Made by a program: the position numbers and the translations under genes
Assembly: GCA_012861695.1 (NCBI GenBank)
Contig: JAAOOA010000060.1
Location: 30,991,583 to 31,055,582, forward strand
DNA from: Trematomus loennbergii
Taxonomy: Eukaryota > Chordata > Actinopteri > Perciformes > Nototheniidae
Length of the DNA stretch: 64,000 bases
Direction: 5' to 3'
Notes under the pieces: model-generated
Database searches by the model: none
What the model was told of the DNA's origin: nothing
The model's input: only the letters and a program-made list of their open reading frames with translations
In this document: in pieces, positions 11,347-22,489 of the stretch
Layout: each line of letters begins with the position of its first letter
Position numbering within the stretch: the first letter of the stretch is position 1

Positions 11347-12343
11347 AAATCACACCTCATATCATACAGCCCGTCCCCGAACACTTTGACCAGCTCCCCC
11401 TCACAGCCGCCGCCTGGCTCGAAGCTTCCTGCAGGAGGAGGGGGGGTGTTAGAGGTATCACACACATCTTCTAACTGATGGAAAGTTCAGACAAACGTTG
11501 GTTTTGGAGTTGATACTGAAATAGCTTTTCTGTTTTTCAAAGGAGGAGCAGGGCTCATGTAATGATACTTTCAGATCCAGTGTGATCACCACTCTGCAGA
11601 AATCACTTAAAGGCCTGCATTAAACGCTAATCAAATTAGAAAATGTAGCCTACTTAAGATATACAAATTATTTATTATTTTTGTATTTTAATTAACATTT
11701 TCTCCATTAACCATGAATCTTTGGTTTGTAAAGAAAGATAGAAAACATTGAGAAATAACGTCATAATTACCCAGAGCCCAAAGTAACACCTTCACAATGT
11801 TTGTTTTACCAAAACATTTAATGTACACTTAATGTATATAATATCATGCTTTATATTTAGTTTACTGTAAATGGTATTTCAACTTCAATTTTCAAATTTT
11901 AGAATTGTTTATTTCTACTCTCAAAGCAGCAAATCTTCACATTTAAGAAGCTGGACATATTTGATATGATTATCAAAATATAGCAGATACATTTTCTGTC
12001 AATGGATGAATTGAAGTTATCAGGATAGCTGTACTTCTCTCAACTGTTGGATGGTTTAATTGTAACAACATAATATTCTATAACCTCATCATAACTGTTA
12101 TACAGCTATATATCCATATATACAAGGTCATTAGCTGTCATTAATAACATAATGAAGTCAAATATTTTCCTCTCGGATGAAGTTGATTAGATTTACACTG
12201 AATCAATGGAAAGAAAAAGTACCTTTAGTAAATGTACTTGGTGACTTTCCACCGCTAACATATATTCTGGTTTCTTTGTAATAACTTGTAAGTAAATCTC
12301 TGCATGTTAACGTCAATATCACACATTAAACAGCAGCTCTTAC
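11347..12343. other. AT-rich spacer, no gene recognised
   Basis: The first 120 bases are GC-richer (CCCCGAACACTTTGACCAGC) and unlike the sequence following copy B of the duplication. The remainder is AT-rich and shows no splice-bounded coding segment. Confidence 0.5.
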
Positions 12344-12496
12344 TGCGTGACGTCCTCCGAGGGAACCACCTTCCCTCCGTCCTCAGAGATGAAGCTGATC
12401 AGAATCCTGATGGAGGCGCTCGCTCTGGACGATCCTCCGTTAGATCTCCACACCTCCAGGATGTTCACGGTGAAGCCCAGAGCTGCACCCAGAGAC
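12344..12496 (-). CDS. Unidentified internal exon, minus strand
   Basis: On the minus strand a good acceptor (TCTCCTGCAG) precedes a 153-base open segment that ends at a GTAAGAG donor. The frame reads LGAALGFTVNILEVW, GGSSRASASIRILIS and SEDGGKVVPSEDV with strongly coding-like codon use (many CTG, GTG, ATC, GAG). The exon begins and ends in the same phase. If the donor is not used, the frame meets TAA at once, so it could alternatively be a last exon. I do not recognise the protein. No neighbouring exon of the same gene was found on this strand, so it may be an isolated fragment. Confidence 0.5.
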
Positions 12497-12667
12497 CTGC
12501 AGGAGACACATGTTAATAACATGGAGAAAAACATCTCACTGGTCACCGGCTTGAGCTTCAATCTCAGGTTCCATGTATTTCTGATCCTCTCCAGAATGGA
12601 AGTAGTCATCACATACAGAGCATCAACTAGTTCCTGAACAGTGTCATTCACATGCTGATATACTAGC

Positions 12668-13050
12668 AGCTGTTTTAAAGAGTACCTGATCTCCCTTTAT
12701 ATTAATAGAACAATAATGTCATTGTTAGCTAATGAATGTTTCCATGCTGAACAACGGCAACATGACAACGTTTTCATTGGTCCCTCTTCTTTAGAGAAGA
12801 CCAGGAAATGATGGATACACGGATCGTGTTCAAATCAATAGGCACGCAATGACTCTAAATAATAATGATCACGCCACCAAACACACATTCAAACTAAAGA
12901 AACCAGCCTGTTTGGAAAATGTAAGAAGTAGAAAAGTACAGGTATTTGGGTTCAAAGTAAGAAGTCAAAGTAAAAAGTCGTCAGAAAAATAAGTAGTGGA
13001 GTAAAGTACTGATACCAGAAAAATGTACTTAAGTACAGTACTGCGATCTA
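12668..13050 (-). repeat. Unexpanded copy of the 31.3-32.5 kb element
   Basis: Read on the minus strand, this matches both flanks of the 31.3-32.5 kb element: GTACTTAAGTACAT and GTATCAGTACTTTACTCC on one side, and AACAGGCTGGTTYCTTTAGT through AACAATGACATTATTGTTCT on the other. Where the other copy has about 24 tandem 37-bp units, this copy has a single unit (TTTGAACCCAAATACCTGTA). It is therefore the unexpanded form of the same repeat. Confidence 0.88.
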
Positions 13051-13099
13051 AAATACCCATATTGTAAATGCTAAACTAAGTGTGTGCTGCCCCCTGCAG

Positions 13100-13257
13100 G
13101 CGGTGGAGGAGCTGTTCAACCTGATGCAGCTGTTCGTGGCTCAGAGAGCCGACATGGGAGAAGAAGAGCTGGAGGACGTGAAGCAGTTCAAGAAAACAAC
13201 GATCAGCTGTTACCTTCGCTGCCTGGACGGACGCTCCTGCTGGACCACGCTCATCAG
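13100..13257 (+). CDS. Unidentified exon, plus strand
   Basis: A strong acceptor (GCTGCCCCCTGCAG) and a GTACAC donor bound a 158-base open segment. The frame reads AVEELFNLMQLFVAQRADMG, EEELEDVKQFKK and CYLRCLDGRSCW with coding-like codon use, and ends two bases into a codon. A 21-base duplication (ACGCTCATCAGGTA twice) gives two possible donors in the same phase, directly before an (AC)n tract. I cannot name the gene. The next candidate exon at 14,472 is in an incompatible phase, so another exon lay between them or the locus is broken. Confidence 0.5.
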
Positions 13258-13413
<156 letters not shown>

Positions 13414-13683
13414 GTTCTGTTTAAATGTGTTGGGAAAATCCTGAATGTACTCTTCCAATATCAGAGTACACATGATATAATATGAAGGATTATGAACTGA
13501 AATCCATCTGAAGCTGTGAGGGTTTTTTTATTTCCTCAGTGTTTGTTTAAAGGGGTCGTTCTCTGCTTAACTTCAGGTTCAGATTTCCTGTATTTCCTGT
13601 GACATGTTTCCGTGCTTTAATGTTCAATGTGTTGGAGCGCTAGCCAATAGAAGCGCAGGTGTTACATAGTGATGTCACAATAG

Positions 13684-14276
13684 GCGCTTTCACACCGGAG
13701 TACTTTTCCCAGGAATAGTTCCGATAGTTCTTGGGAATTTGCTTTCACACCAAAAATATCTGGAACTAGAAACTTAGTTCATGAGAACCTTTTTAGTCCC
13801 TGCTAGAGAGCAGTACTTTCGTGGGAGAAAAAGGTTCCAATTTCTGATTGGCTGGGCGGATTGCAAACCACGCCCCGTAAAACTCCCAAAAAGTTTTGTG
13901 AAGCCGGCATTTTATTTGCTCGCATTAGCATTATTAGCATTAGCATTAGCCCAGCGCAGAAACGCAGAGAGACTAACTTATGGCAACACAAAATAAAACG
14001 TGGGATCGGTGGAGTGATGAGGAGGTGTCGGCGCTCTGGCGATTTACCCGGGGACTCGGGTGGCAGTATACGCCGTGAAGTTGTTTGCGGCCTGCCAGTA
14101 AACCCAAAGCAGAAGAAGAAGAAGAAGTGACGTCAGCGGCTTCATTTGCCTAATCCTCCCTCAGGGACTTATTCAGGTGTGAATGCGATTTACTAAACAG
14201 TTTACGAGACTAAAGAGTTCGGCGGGACTAAGTACTGGGAACTAAGTACGGCAAAGTACTTGGTGTGAAAGCGGCT
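13684..14276. mobile_element. MITE with GCGCTTTCACACC-type TIRs
   Basis: The left end GGCGCTTTCACACCGGAGTA is matched by the inverted right end TACTTGGTGTGAAAGCGGC at 14,254-14,274. The 590-bp interior has GAAGAAGAAGAAG and TAGCATTA runs but no transposase. The TIR resembles that of the 28.2-29.1 kb element (CTTTCACACCGGCGC), so the two are probably related. A target duplication is not clear. Confidence 0.75.
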
Positions 14277-14471
14277 TATGTTACAGAAGTAAACAAAGGA
14301 GTCCAATGGAGGCGTTTCAGGCAGGACAGAAACTCCCTCTGGAGGAACACAGGGATGTTAGCCTCTGAGACCATTCACATGCACTAAAACCTATATTACA
14401 CTACAGGAGAGGAACGCCCCAAACAGACAGAACAGGGCCTCTTATGAAAGATTGAAGTAAATTGTTTTCAG

Positions 14472-14536
14472 CTTCCAGATGTTTACACCAGCTTCAACGT
14501 TTCTGCAGAGGAGATGTACGTCTGGAACGTGGATAT
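14472..14536 (+). CDS. Unidentified small exon, plus strand
   Basis: Bounded by a TTGTTTTCAG acceptor and a GTAAGT donor, the 65-base segment is open and reads LPDVYTSFNVSAEEMYVWNV. Codon use is coding-like. Its start phase does not match the end of the exon at 13,257. The MITE at 13,684-14,276 separates them. It could belong to the same unknown gene if an intermediate exon is missing. Confidence 0.4.
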
Positions 14537-14829
14537 GTAAGTACCAAACTTTTATTTTATATCACTCTGGGGGGGCTCATGACAGGTTTACCACTTAATT
14601 TAATATATTTATTAAATGCTATTATGCTTTGAACCTCACAGTATATATAATATACAGTTTCTGTCTTCAAGCTAGGTTAATTGATTAAAAACTAAATTAT
14701 AAAAGTAAATTGTAATGTTTAAGGCAAGTGAATTATAAAAAAAAGTTAAAGGGGAAATACTAGTTTACTTTTTATAAACCATGTTTACCTAGCTAGATTA
14801 AGTGAAAAACGGCAATAATCTTACTTTAA

Positions 14830-15531
14830 AGGGGACCTACTGTATCATGCAAAATGCACTTTTTCATGTCTTTTATACATAAATATGTGTCCCCGGTGTC
14901 GGGGAACTCACGCAGCGTCAGAAAATAAAACCCTCTCTCTTTTCCTCCGTACTCAAATCTCTAAAAACGGGGCTGATCCAGATTTGCGTCCGATACGACG
15001 TAATATCGGAAATGTAGGCTGGCTTTACACCACGGCCCTATCAGAAAGTTGCTATCAGAAACAATGCCCGACTGTTTTGGACGTAATATGGTCGGTGTGT
15101 TACATTAGCATCGCTAACACTCAGAGCTAACCTGTACTGGAGAGCATGTGTGTGAAGAAGCAGGAAATAAAAAGGAACTCACCTTGTGGTATAACCGGCA
15201 AGAGAGAAAGCCTTTGAGCTCCATACTGTTTCAGAAATAATCCTTGATAATCCATGATATGGCGTTTCATCACGGCAGTATTTAGTTTAGACAGTAGCTG
15301 CCGGGTCCCGCATAAGCTCCGCCCCTCTTTTTTAAATCAATTTTTTTTTTTAAAGCTTTATACCCAAATCAGCACTTTTGAAACAGGAAGTGAAATAGAG
15401 GGAATGAGGCATGGCTAGAATGGGTGATCTGTTTGGTATTTTGAGCAAAACACTTCATAGACATGTTTTTTATATATTTTTATATATCTGAGACCTATGC
15501 TATTGCCTAAAAATAGCATGATAGGTGACCT
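14830..15531. mobile_element. TTAA-flanked MITE (AGGGGACC / GGTGACC ends)
   Basis: TTAA at 14,826-14,829 precedes AGGGGACCTACTGTATCATG, and CATGATAGGTGACCT precedes TTAA at 15,532-15,535. The termini are imperfect inverted repeats and TTAA is the target duplication. The same family recurs at 27,985-30,032, and a lone right end sits at 26,786-26,812. No protein is encoded. TTAA targets fit the Kolobok or piggyBac superfamilies. The AGG start favours Kolobok. Confidence 0.8.
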
Positions 15532-15539
15532 TTAAATAA

Positions 15540-16570
15540 CACAGCTGATCAACAACTGGATCATTGGGATTTGAAGTAAATGAAGACAGAGTATCAAAGT
15601 GAATAAATATGTATTTAGCAGGAAATGATTGTAATGCATTACTCTTTTTAATGTTGAAGCTACTTGTTATATGTTATAATGCTGCAGTGGAGTTGGAGAA
15701 AGGTAAATGTGACTCCTGACTGTTTCTAAGAGAGAATCAAAACAACTCCATCAAATCAAACACGTGGCACAGCTCCAGTATGCCATGCTTTACCCCTCAC
15801 ATGTTTTCTGCTGATTCTCCTTCATCAGGGTGGGAGCTTCTTTGTTTACAGCAGGTTAACAACATGACTTCACAAAAGGAAATATAGATTTCATGAGTTT
15901 GGCTGTCAATTCATGTTGAGGTTAAAACAGATGTTTGAAGGGATGCAATGCAAAAAATAAGAAGAGATTAAATCATTAAGAAGTTATTTATTTATATTAT
16001 AGTTTGTTGTACAATTGTCTTTTGTCATTTATATTTGTAATTTGTCACATATGACAGATTCACCTGAAGAAACCAATATCAAGTTCAGAGACACATTTCT
16101 GCATCAAACTGCTGGTTATTGAATCATAAGATATCTGAAGCAGCATTACAAATACTAAACTTCATTCTCCAGCTGTGATTCCTTTTAGGTTGATAACAAC
16201 ATTTACATTTTCAATCACAATAAATGTTATCGTCCATGTATACAGTACGGAAAACGTCCCAAAGAAACATTGCAACAATGAAAGAATGAAATAGAAGTAT
16301 TAAATGACTTGCCCGTGGAGAGTAAAACAATATATCCATATCTAAACATAATTCATCAAAAGACCTACAAATATCAAAAAGAAGTGAATTACATACCCCA
16401 CCTTTAAAGCTATAAACACATTATAATAAAGTATAACAAAATGATAAACTATAAAAAACAAATGATTAGTTTTGTTGCACTGAGACTTTGAGTAAAACGT
16501 GTAAAACTCTGTAAATAAAACATGATCAAATCTTAACATTTAAAATCTTACAGACTCAAATTAAATTCTG
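15540..16570. other. Intergenic, no gene recognised
   Basis: AT-rich sequence downstream of the TRIM pseudogene. I see no splice-bounded coding exon, TIR pair or tandem array. Confidence 0.5.
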
Positions 16571-16574
16571 ATTA

Positions 16575-18075
16575 TCATCTGTTGTTTTTTACCTTGATTA
16601 TTTCAAAAGGATCTAGACAGACGAAGTCAGAATAAAGTCTGAACCAACACTCCTGAGCATCACAGAGGAATCTCACTTTGACAGATTTTGATATCAGCAG
16701 TTTTAGCATCACCAGCTTTTCAATACTGAAATATGGGAAGAGTTTCTCAGTGAAAGTGTCTCTGTGAGTGCAGATGGGAGTCATGTCTTCAGGGTCGTAG
16801 AAGGACACTCCCCCTTGTCATAGTCCAGCTGGACTCTGATCCTCTGGAGATTCTTCTCCACTCTGACAGTCTTACCAGCACCATCAGTGTATTTTCCACT
16901 GCGATGCTAAACACCAGATTCCATATTTTGGTGAGGCACGTATCTCTCCCTTCCTGTCAACTGACTCTTTAGTCAAACCTATATTCCAGCAGGATGATCT
17001 CCCACCTCCACCTCCCAGCTGTGTTTCCCTGAGCTGAAGCCCTCAGAGCCCAGAACATTAGCATACTTAGTGAATCTCTCTGGATTATCAGGAAGCTGCT
17101 GATCTTTGTCTCCATGTCTCACACTGGTCAGATCATCAGACAGAGAGAGCGCTGTTTGCAGTGTTTGGGTCCAGAATGACAGGACTGAAGTGGACCTGGT
17201 CCTTCATCTTCTCCCAGACTCTGAAGGACAGGTTGCCCAGGTGTTTGGCCACATCTGTCAGCGCTCCTGAGAGCAGCTGTGGGTCTGACAGTGAGCTCTG
17301 GACTCTGGCTCTGCTCTGAGTGGCTTTGTAACTGCTGAGGAAGGGCCCGTTGTGTTTCTGCAGCTCTTCTTCAACAGCAGAGATACTGTGTGACAGAGAG
17401 GAGATGTGCTCCTGAATGCTCTTCATCTCTCTGCTGATAGTCTTCCCCTTCAGCTCCTCTTCCTCCCTCAGAGCTGCCAGTCTGGACTCCTCTTCCTCTT
17501 TCAGGAACTGATGGAGCTTGATGAACTCTGCTCTGATCTGCCTCTCTGTGGACAGCAGCTGCTTCTCGGACACTTGAATCACTTCCTTGTATGTTTCTCC
17601 ACTCCTTTGTATTTGTCCCTCTTGTCCTGCAGAGACTCTAAGTCAGATTTCAGCAGGTCCTTCAGCTCACTGACTGCTTGTTCTACAGGAACCACCTTGT
17701 GACTCTGGTGGAGAGAAAACTCACAGACAGGACACACAGCTCTCTCTTCATCCTTACAGAACAATCTAGGCTCTTCTGGATGTTTACTACACACCACCTC
17801 CACCTTCTTCTCTCCTTTTTCTGTCTCAGATGATCCAGCTTTCTGTCTCTCAGCAAAGGAGTCAGCCAGCTCCTTCATTAAAGTTCACTCTGGGAAATTC
17901 TTTAGAAGATTTTCTTTTACAAATGGGACAGTTTTTGTTCTTACTTTGTTCCCAGAATGTCTGCAGGCAGCTCGAACAGAAGCTGTGGTTGCAGCCCAGA
18001 GACACGGGATCTCTGAAAGTCTCTGAACACACATGGCAGCTCAGGAACTTTCAACAAGACGGTTTTCTCAGCCAT
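16575..18075 (-). pseudogene. TRIM35/A33-like E3 ligase pseudogene (RING-B-box-coiled coil-PRY/SPRY)
   Basis: The minus strand starts with MAEKTVLLK near 18,075, followed by a RING ([20 protein letters not shown], then [10 protein letters not shown] and NCPIC). A B-box 2 follows at about 17,700-17,790 (VCSKHPEEPRLFCKDEERAV, CPVC, HQSH), then a long coiled coil (17,580-17,230, QLLSTERQIRAEFIKLHQFL) and a PRY/SPRY ([48 protein letters not shown]). Intact relatives are ubiquitin ligases. Here the frame is broken by single-base changes near 18,045, 17,880, 17,585, 17,145, 16,995, 16,900 and 16,810, so no full protein can be made. The whole coding order lies without introns, suggesting a retrocopy or a single-exon lineage. 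The domains are certain. The exact TRIM subfamily is from memory. Assembly indels are an alternative to real decay. Confidence 0.9.
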
Positions 18076-18277
18076 TTGATATTAAATTTTCAATAGCAGG
18101 ACTCACCAACTTCCAATGTCTCTCCACTTCTCCCCAAATATACTCCAAACGTGTCTCGCAGCAGAGATCTCACACCCTGTAATGGCGTCTCAGCTCTGTT
18201 CAACAATGTCAAAATCCTCTTTTGTTCCTTTGCCCTCCGTCACAGGGGCTGCGTTTCACTTCTCTTATTTTTCCTCA

Positions 18278-18668
18278 GGGTGTTTCTCAATCGCGAGTAA
18301 AGCTGCTGCAGAGCCACTATTTCAAGCATACTACGTCACTCGAGTGCCGCCGAAGTACTGTTCCAATCTCCAGCATACTTGAAATCTACCGAGCCCGGCG
18401 TACTTCGTTTGGAGAAATATCGAGGCTGCACATGAGTAGACTCCGCGGTCTTAAAATCCCCACAATGCTTGCGCACGGACCAATTTCCCAAATCTGTGGC
18501 GGAAGATGTAAGGCGGGGCCTCTCATATGACGCACACCTGCACACTTGCTAGCCTGTTCCACTCTTCGTTTTCCGAATGCCAGGAAGTATTCTTGACTCG
18601 CATTCTGAAGCAAGATGCTCGGCAGACATGTTCTACCAAGCAAGCGTACTCGCGATTGAGAAACACCC
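18278..18668. mobile_element. MITE with perfect 22-bp TIRs (GGGTGTTTCTCAATCG)
   Basis: GGGTGTTTCTCAATCGCGAG at 18,278 is matched base for base in inverse ending at 18,668. A related sequence without the element occurs on the opposite strand at 23,789-23,876, where the flanking words (CACTTCTCTTATTTTTC and TCGGTCTC) are joined by only a few bases. It sits just 5' of the TRIM pseudogene. No coding capacity. Confidence 0.85.
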
Positions 18669-18718
18669 TCGGTCTCGGTCTCACCGGAAGTTGATTTGTC
18701 TGCGCCATCTTGAGTAGC

Positions 18719-20111
18719 GTCCCAATGGCCTTATTTTTGCCGGAGGAGCGAGGAGCGAGGAGCGAGGAGCGATAATGGAGGAGCTATAATCGAGGAACCA
18801 CCAGACCATCCTTCAATGAAATCCTCAGAGACTCTCCCCGCCCCTTACTGTGTATCGCTCACTGATTGGACGATGCAGCGCATGCACTGATCTGATGCTT
18901 CTTGACATGAGAGCAGTTTCCCAGCGGAGTGAAGAAAACACATGAAACTCACGGGACTCACTCCTCAGTTTATACTGTGTTTTGTTTCAATGAATGCATC
19001 ATTCAATTACAAATATGTGATATATCTGAACAACAAAGTGGTCAAAAATCATTTATTCATTTATTGGAAACATTTTCATGATCGCTTTTTTCGTTTTACA
19101 TTTTCATTTATTGTCATTTCCATTCAGTCAGTCATTAAGTGCTATTTAAAATGTTGATTTGCACATATCCACACAAACAAACAAAGTGTGCAATCCAATG
19201 AATGTTAATCTAACTGGGTTTTGATAGATAACATATCTCTTTTTCTTCTCTGAATTATTTTATTTCTATTGTGCACTCTAATCAATATTAATCAAACTAA
19301 TATTCGTTTATACATTTTAAGAATGGCGTTTATCTTTTTTGAGAATGAGTTCTTATTTGATTTATTATTTGGGTCTACAACAGATGATACAAATGTTTGT
19401 GTCAGTAAATGTGTACTAACAGAGGCGGGGGTGTTTGTGAAAATAACGGGGGAAGTAGACCCAAATAAATTAAATCAAATAAGAACTCATTCTCAAAAAA
19501 GATGAACGCCATTCTTAAAATGTATAAACGAACAATAGTTTGATTAATATTGATTAGAGTGCACAATAGAAATAAAATAATTGAGAGAAGAAAAAGAGAT
19601 ATGTTATCTATCAAAACCCAGTTAGATTAACATTCATTGGATTGCACACTTTGTTGTTTGTGTGGATATGTAGCAAATCAACATTTTAAATAGCACTTAA
19701 TGACTGACTGAATGGAAATTACAATAAATGAAAATGTAAAACGAAAAAAACCGATCATGAAAATGTTTCCAATAAATGAATAAAATGATTTTTGACACTT
19801 TGTTGTTCAGATATATCACATATTTGTAACTGAATGATGCATTCATGAAACAAAAACACAGTATAAACTGAGGAGTGAGTCCCGTGAGTTTCATGTGTTT
19901 TCTTCACTCCGCGGGGAAACTCTGCTTCATGTCAAGAAGCATCAGATCAGTGCATGCGCTGCATCGTCCAATCAGTGAGCGATACACAGTAAGGGGGCGG
20001 GGCGAGTGTCTGAGGATTCATCGAAGGATGGTCTGGTGGTTCCTCGATTATAACTCCTCCATTATCGCTCCTCGCTCCTCGGTCCTCCGGCAAAAATAAG
20101 GCCATTGGGAC
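18719..20111. mobile_element. Foldback element: 1.39 kb near-perfect palindrome
   Basis: The left arm 18,719-19,378 (660 bases) is the reverse complement of 19,455-20,111 (657 bases) with few mismatches, around a 76-base spacer. It starts GTCCCAATGGCCTTATTTTT and ends with the inverse. Near the outer ends are tandem GGAGCGA units, four on the left and fewer on the right. The frames of 60-100 codons in it are mirror-image chance frames. The structure is that of a foldback or long-TIR transposon. A transcript through it would form a hairpin of about 650 bp. Confidence 0.9.
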
Positions 20112-20530
20112 CATAGATATATATAAACACTGATGGCTCATGGGAGATTTTCCAGCGTAGCTCACTGGCGCCATCTTGCTACAGTCAACAGCTACTCTGG
20201 TACGCGCTATGGTAGCTGTTGTAAGGTGAGTGATCTGCACAAAAATACTCTTAACTCGCTGAAATCTTGACTGATTTACAAACGGTTTGGTTTATTATAA
20301 ACATTATTAGCATGGCTAGATACAGGATGCTTGGACATGTTGAAATAGCAGCTTTTCTTTGTGTATGTGTGGTTGTATTTATTAGCTGGCTAATAACAAG
20401 AGGCTGTGAGTGAGACCTAGTATTACAAGTTGACCAAGAACCCGTGGAATCACCTTTCACGTGTAAGATATGACAATATTATGACTATAATTAGGATAAT
20501 CGTTAATTACGTAGTGGATGTATGTACATT
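20112..20530 (+). repeat. 5' flank of a THAP-containing unit (copy of 855-1,135)
   Basis: It begins CATAGATATATATAAACACT and contains CTCTGGTACGCGCTATGGTA followed by AGCTGTTGTAAG and a GTGAGT donor-like site at about 20,223-20,230. The same sequence occurs in inverse at 855-1,135, and its first part is related to 23,690-23,790. It may be a first exon plus intron of the THAP unit downstream, but I cannot confirm a coding start. Confidence 0.6.
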
Positions 20531-20843
20531 ACAAGTTCTGCTACACAGGATCAGTGGGGCTATGTGAGATAATAGTATTGCAAGATTGTTGTTGACCCAG
20601 CCTCTTTAGAATATGTTGCTACCATTTCTTTACACAATTATTTAATGTTTCTTTTGGACACCTTTTTTATAACTCTTAGTGTAGTTGTCTTATTCTTAAA
20701 GTATACATACATACATACAATTACCCCAAAAATATGATAATTTCGGTGTGTATTTTTGTCCTTACCCTTAATGTTAAAGGAAAGAAGGGAGGAAAATGTT
20801 GACAATAATTTATATATCTGGCTACCTTTCTCATGTTTTTAAG

Positions 20844-21246
20844 GTTTCCAAAACCGAGAGAGGAGGAGGCAGTGGGAAGTTGCCCTGAAGGCAGGACACT
20901 GCTCTGCAGTGAGCACTTCAGTTGTGAGGACTTTGACAGGACGGGGCAGACTGTCCGGCTTAAAGATGGTGTTGTGCCAACAGTATTCAACTTCCCAGCT
21001 CATCTTCAAAGGGTATGTGTATCATTGGCCAACAAGAATTCAAGGTGTATAAGATTGATATATATAAATATGTGATTAAATGTCACACTTTAGTTTTTCT
21101 TTCTGCAAGTTTAGGAATAAATAATGTGTTGTGTATTACAGCACATTTTAAACACTCAAAATGTCTTTAATTATGTTTATTTTAGCCGGAAGCAACAAGA
21201 AGCACAACCATTCAGAAGAGCGGAAGATGAACCTCAGCCTAATGTT
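20844..21246 (+). pseudogene. THAP-domain exons, frameshifted relic
   Basis: An exon-like segment (acceptor at 20,843, donor GTATGTG at 21,013) encodes the second half of a THAP zinc finger: LLCSEHFSCEDFDRT, LKDGVVPTVFNFPAHLQR. The conserved tryptophan block (RRRQWEVALK) is present upstream but in a different frame, so at least one base has been gained or lost near 20,895. A following segment, 21,186-21,246, has an acceptor and a GTGAGT donor and reads in continuation (PEATRSTT) before another disruption. THAP domains bind DNA and are found in host genes and in P and Kolobok transposases. A Rex1-like LINE follows directly. The rest of the gene is absent. Confidence 0.75.
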
Positions 21247-21254
21247 GTGAGTAT

Positions 21255-22485
21255 TCTGAATGTGGCCAAGACCAGAGAGATGGTCATTGATTTCAGGAGG
21301 GTGAGGACGTCTCCTCTACCCCTGTGCATTCTGGGAGAGGATGTGGCTGTTGTGGAGGACTACAAATACCTGGGAGTGCACTTAGACAATGGGCTGAACT
21401 GGAGGATCAACACTGACGCTGTGCACAAGAAGGGGATGAGCCGACTCTATTTTCTGAGGAAGCTGAGATCCTTCCACGTATGCAGCAAGATGCTGGAGAT
21501 CTTCTATCAGTCTGTTGTGGCTAGTGCACTCTTCTTTGCTGCGGTCTGCTGGGGGGGCAGCATCAGAGCCGGTGACACCAGCAGGATCAATAAACTGATC
21601 AGGAAAGCTGGGTCAGTCATCGGCATCAAGCTGGACCCCTTTGAAGCTGTGGTGGAGAGGAGGACACTGAACAGGCTGTTGTCCATCATGGATAACCCCA
21701 CCCATCCTCTCCACCTGCAGCTGGACAGTCAGGGAGCTCCTTCTCCAACAGACTGCTGCAGCTCCACTGCCATAACTCTGTACAACAAATCACCTCTGGC
21801 TGGAAGATAACTCTCTGCTCCATAGTTTATCTTGAATATTACCACGTTGTACATTTTACACATATATAATCTGTTCAATATTTAAAGGTGGGGTAGGTAA
21901 GTTTGAGAAACCGGCTCGAGATACACTTTTTGTTATATTCCATGGAATGCTCTTAACATCCCGATAGCAATGAATATCTGAAGTGCTTTGACAACAAATC
22001 CATAAAAAAATGTCATCTGTGGAAGCCGTAGTACTGTAAAAAGCGACCAATCATTTTAGCCGGCCCGGCTAAAATAACTGGATGGCCTACCTGCCTGTCA
22101 GCCTTCCATCTGTGCACAAACTTATCTCGTGCCCTCATTGGTCATGTGCGCGTTTGTGTGTGTTGGAGGAGGGGCTCTGTAAGGAAGTAGCAGATTTTTC
22201 CGGCTGTGTATTTTCAAATTCTAGCGATCTCGAGCTGGTTTCTCCAAAATTACCTACCCCACCTTTAACATTAATATTCCATATGCCTTATATTTATGTA
22301 TATGTATATTAGATATATATATCCTGCCAAACTCAACATGTATATTATTTTCCTCTTTCTTTATTTTCTTTTTTTCTTGCTTATTTCTAATTTATTGTAA
22401 AATGCCTTGTCCCTTATGCTGCTGTAACTAAAAATGTTTTCCCAAATTGGGATCAATAAAGTACCATCTTATCTTATCTTATTTG
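21255..22485 (+). mobile_element. Rex1-like LINE, 5'-truncated, C-terminal RT and 3' tail
   Basis: The open frame to 21,807 reads NVAKTREMVIDFRR, EDYKYLGVHLDNGLNW, RLYFLRKLRSFHVCSKML, ALFFAAVCWGGS and LIRKAGSVIG, the C-terminal portion of a CR1/Rex1-clade reverse transcriptase downstream of the catalytic core. The 3' region ends with AATAAAGTACCATCTTATCT repeats at 22,455-22,485, typical of Rex1 tails. A TTAA-type MITE (21,886-22,264) is inserted in the 3' untranslated part. The 5' part, including the catalytic YADD region, is missing, so the copy is dead on arrival. Confidence 0.85.
21886..22264. mobile_element. TTAA-flanked MITE (AGGTGGGGTAGGTAA TIR)
   Basis: TTAA (21,882-21,885) then AGGTGGGGTAGGTAAGTTTG. 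The inverse TTACCTACCCCACCT is followed by TTAA at 22,265-22,268. TIRs are about 30 bp with two differences. The interior is about 380 bp and non-coding. It is nested in the 3' end of the Rex1-like LINE, so it is younger than that insertion. Confidence 0.9.
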
Positions 22486-22489
22486 CATG

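Noticed and set aside
18386..18643. Open frames of 60-100 codons on both strands
   Set aside because: They lie inside a palindromic MITE, so frames mirror each other. No homology.
20112..20240. Possible THAP first exon around GCTATGGTAGCTGTTGTAAG
   Set aside because: The frame does not give the expected C-x-x-C start of a THAP finger in any phase without a shift, so I list it only as a repeat.
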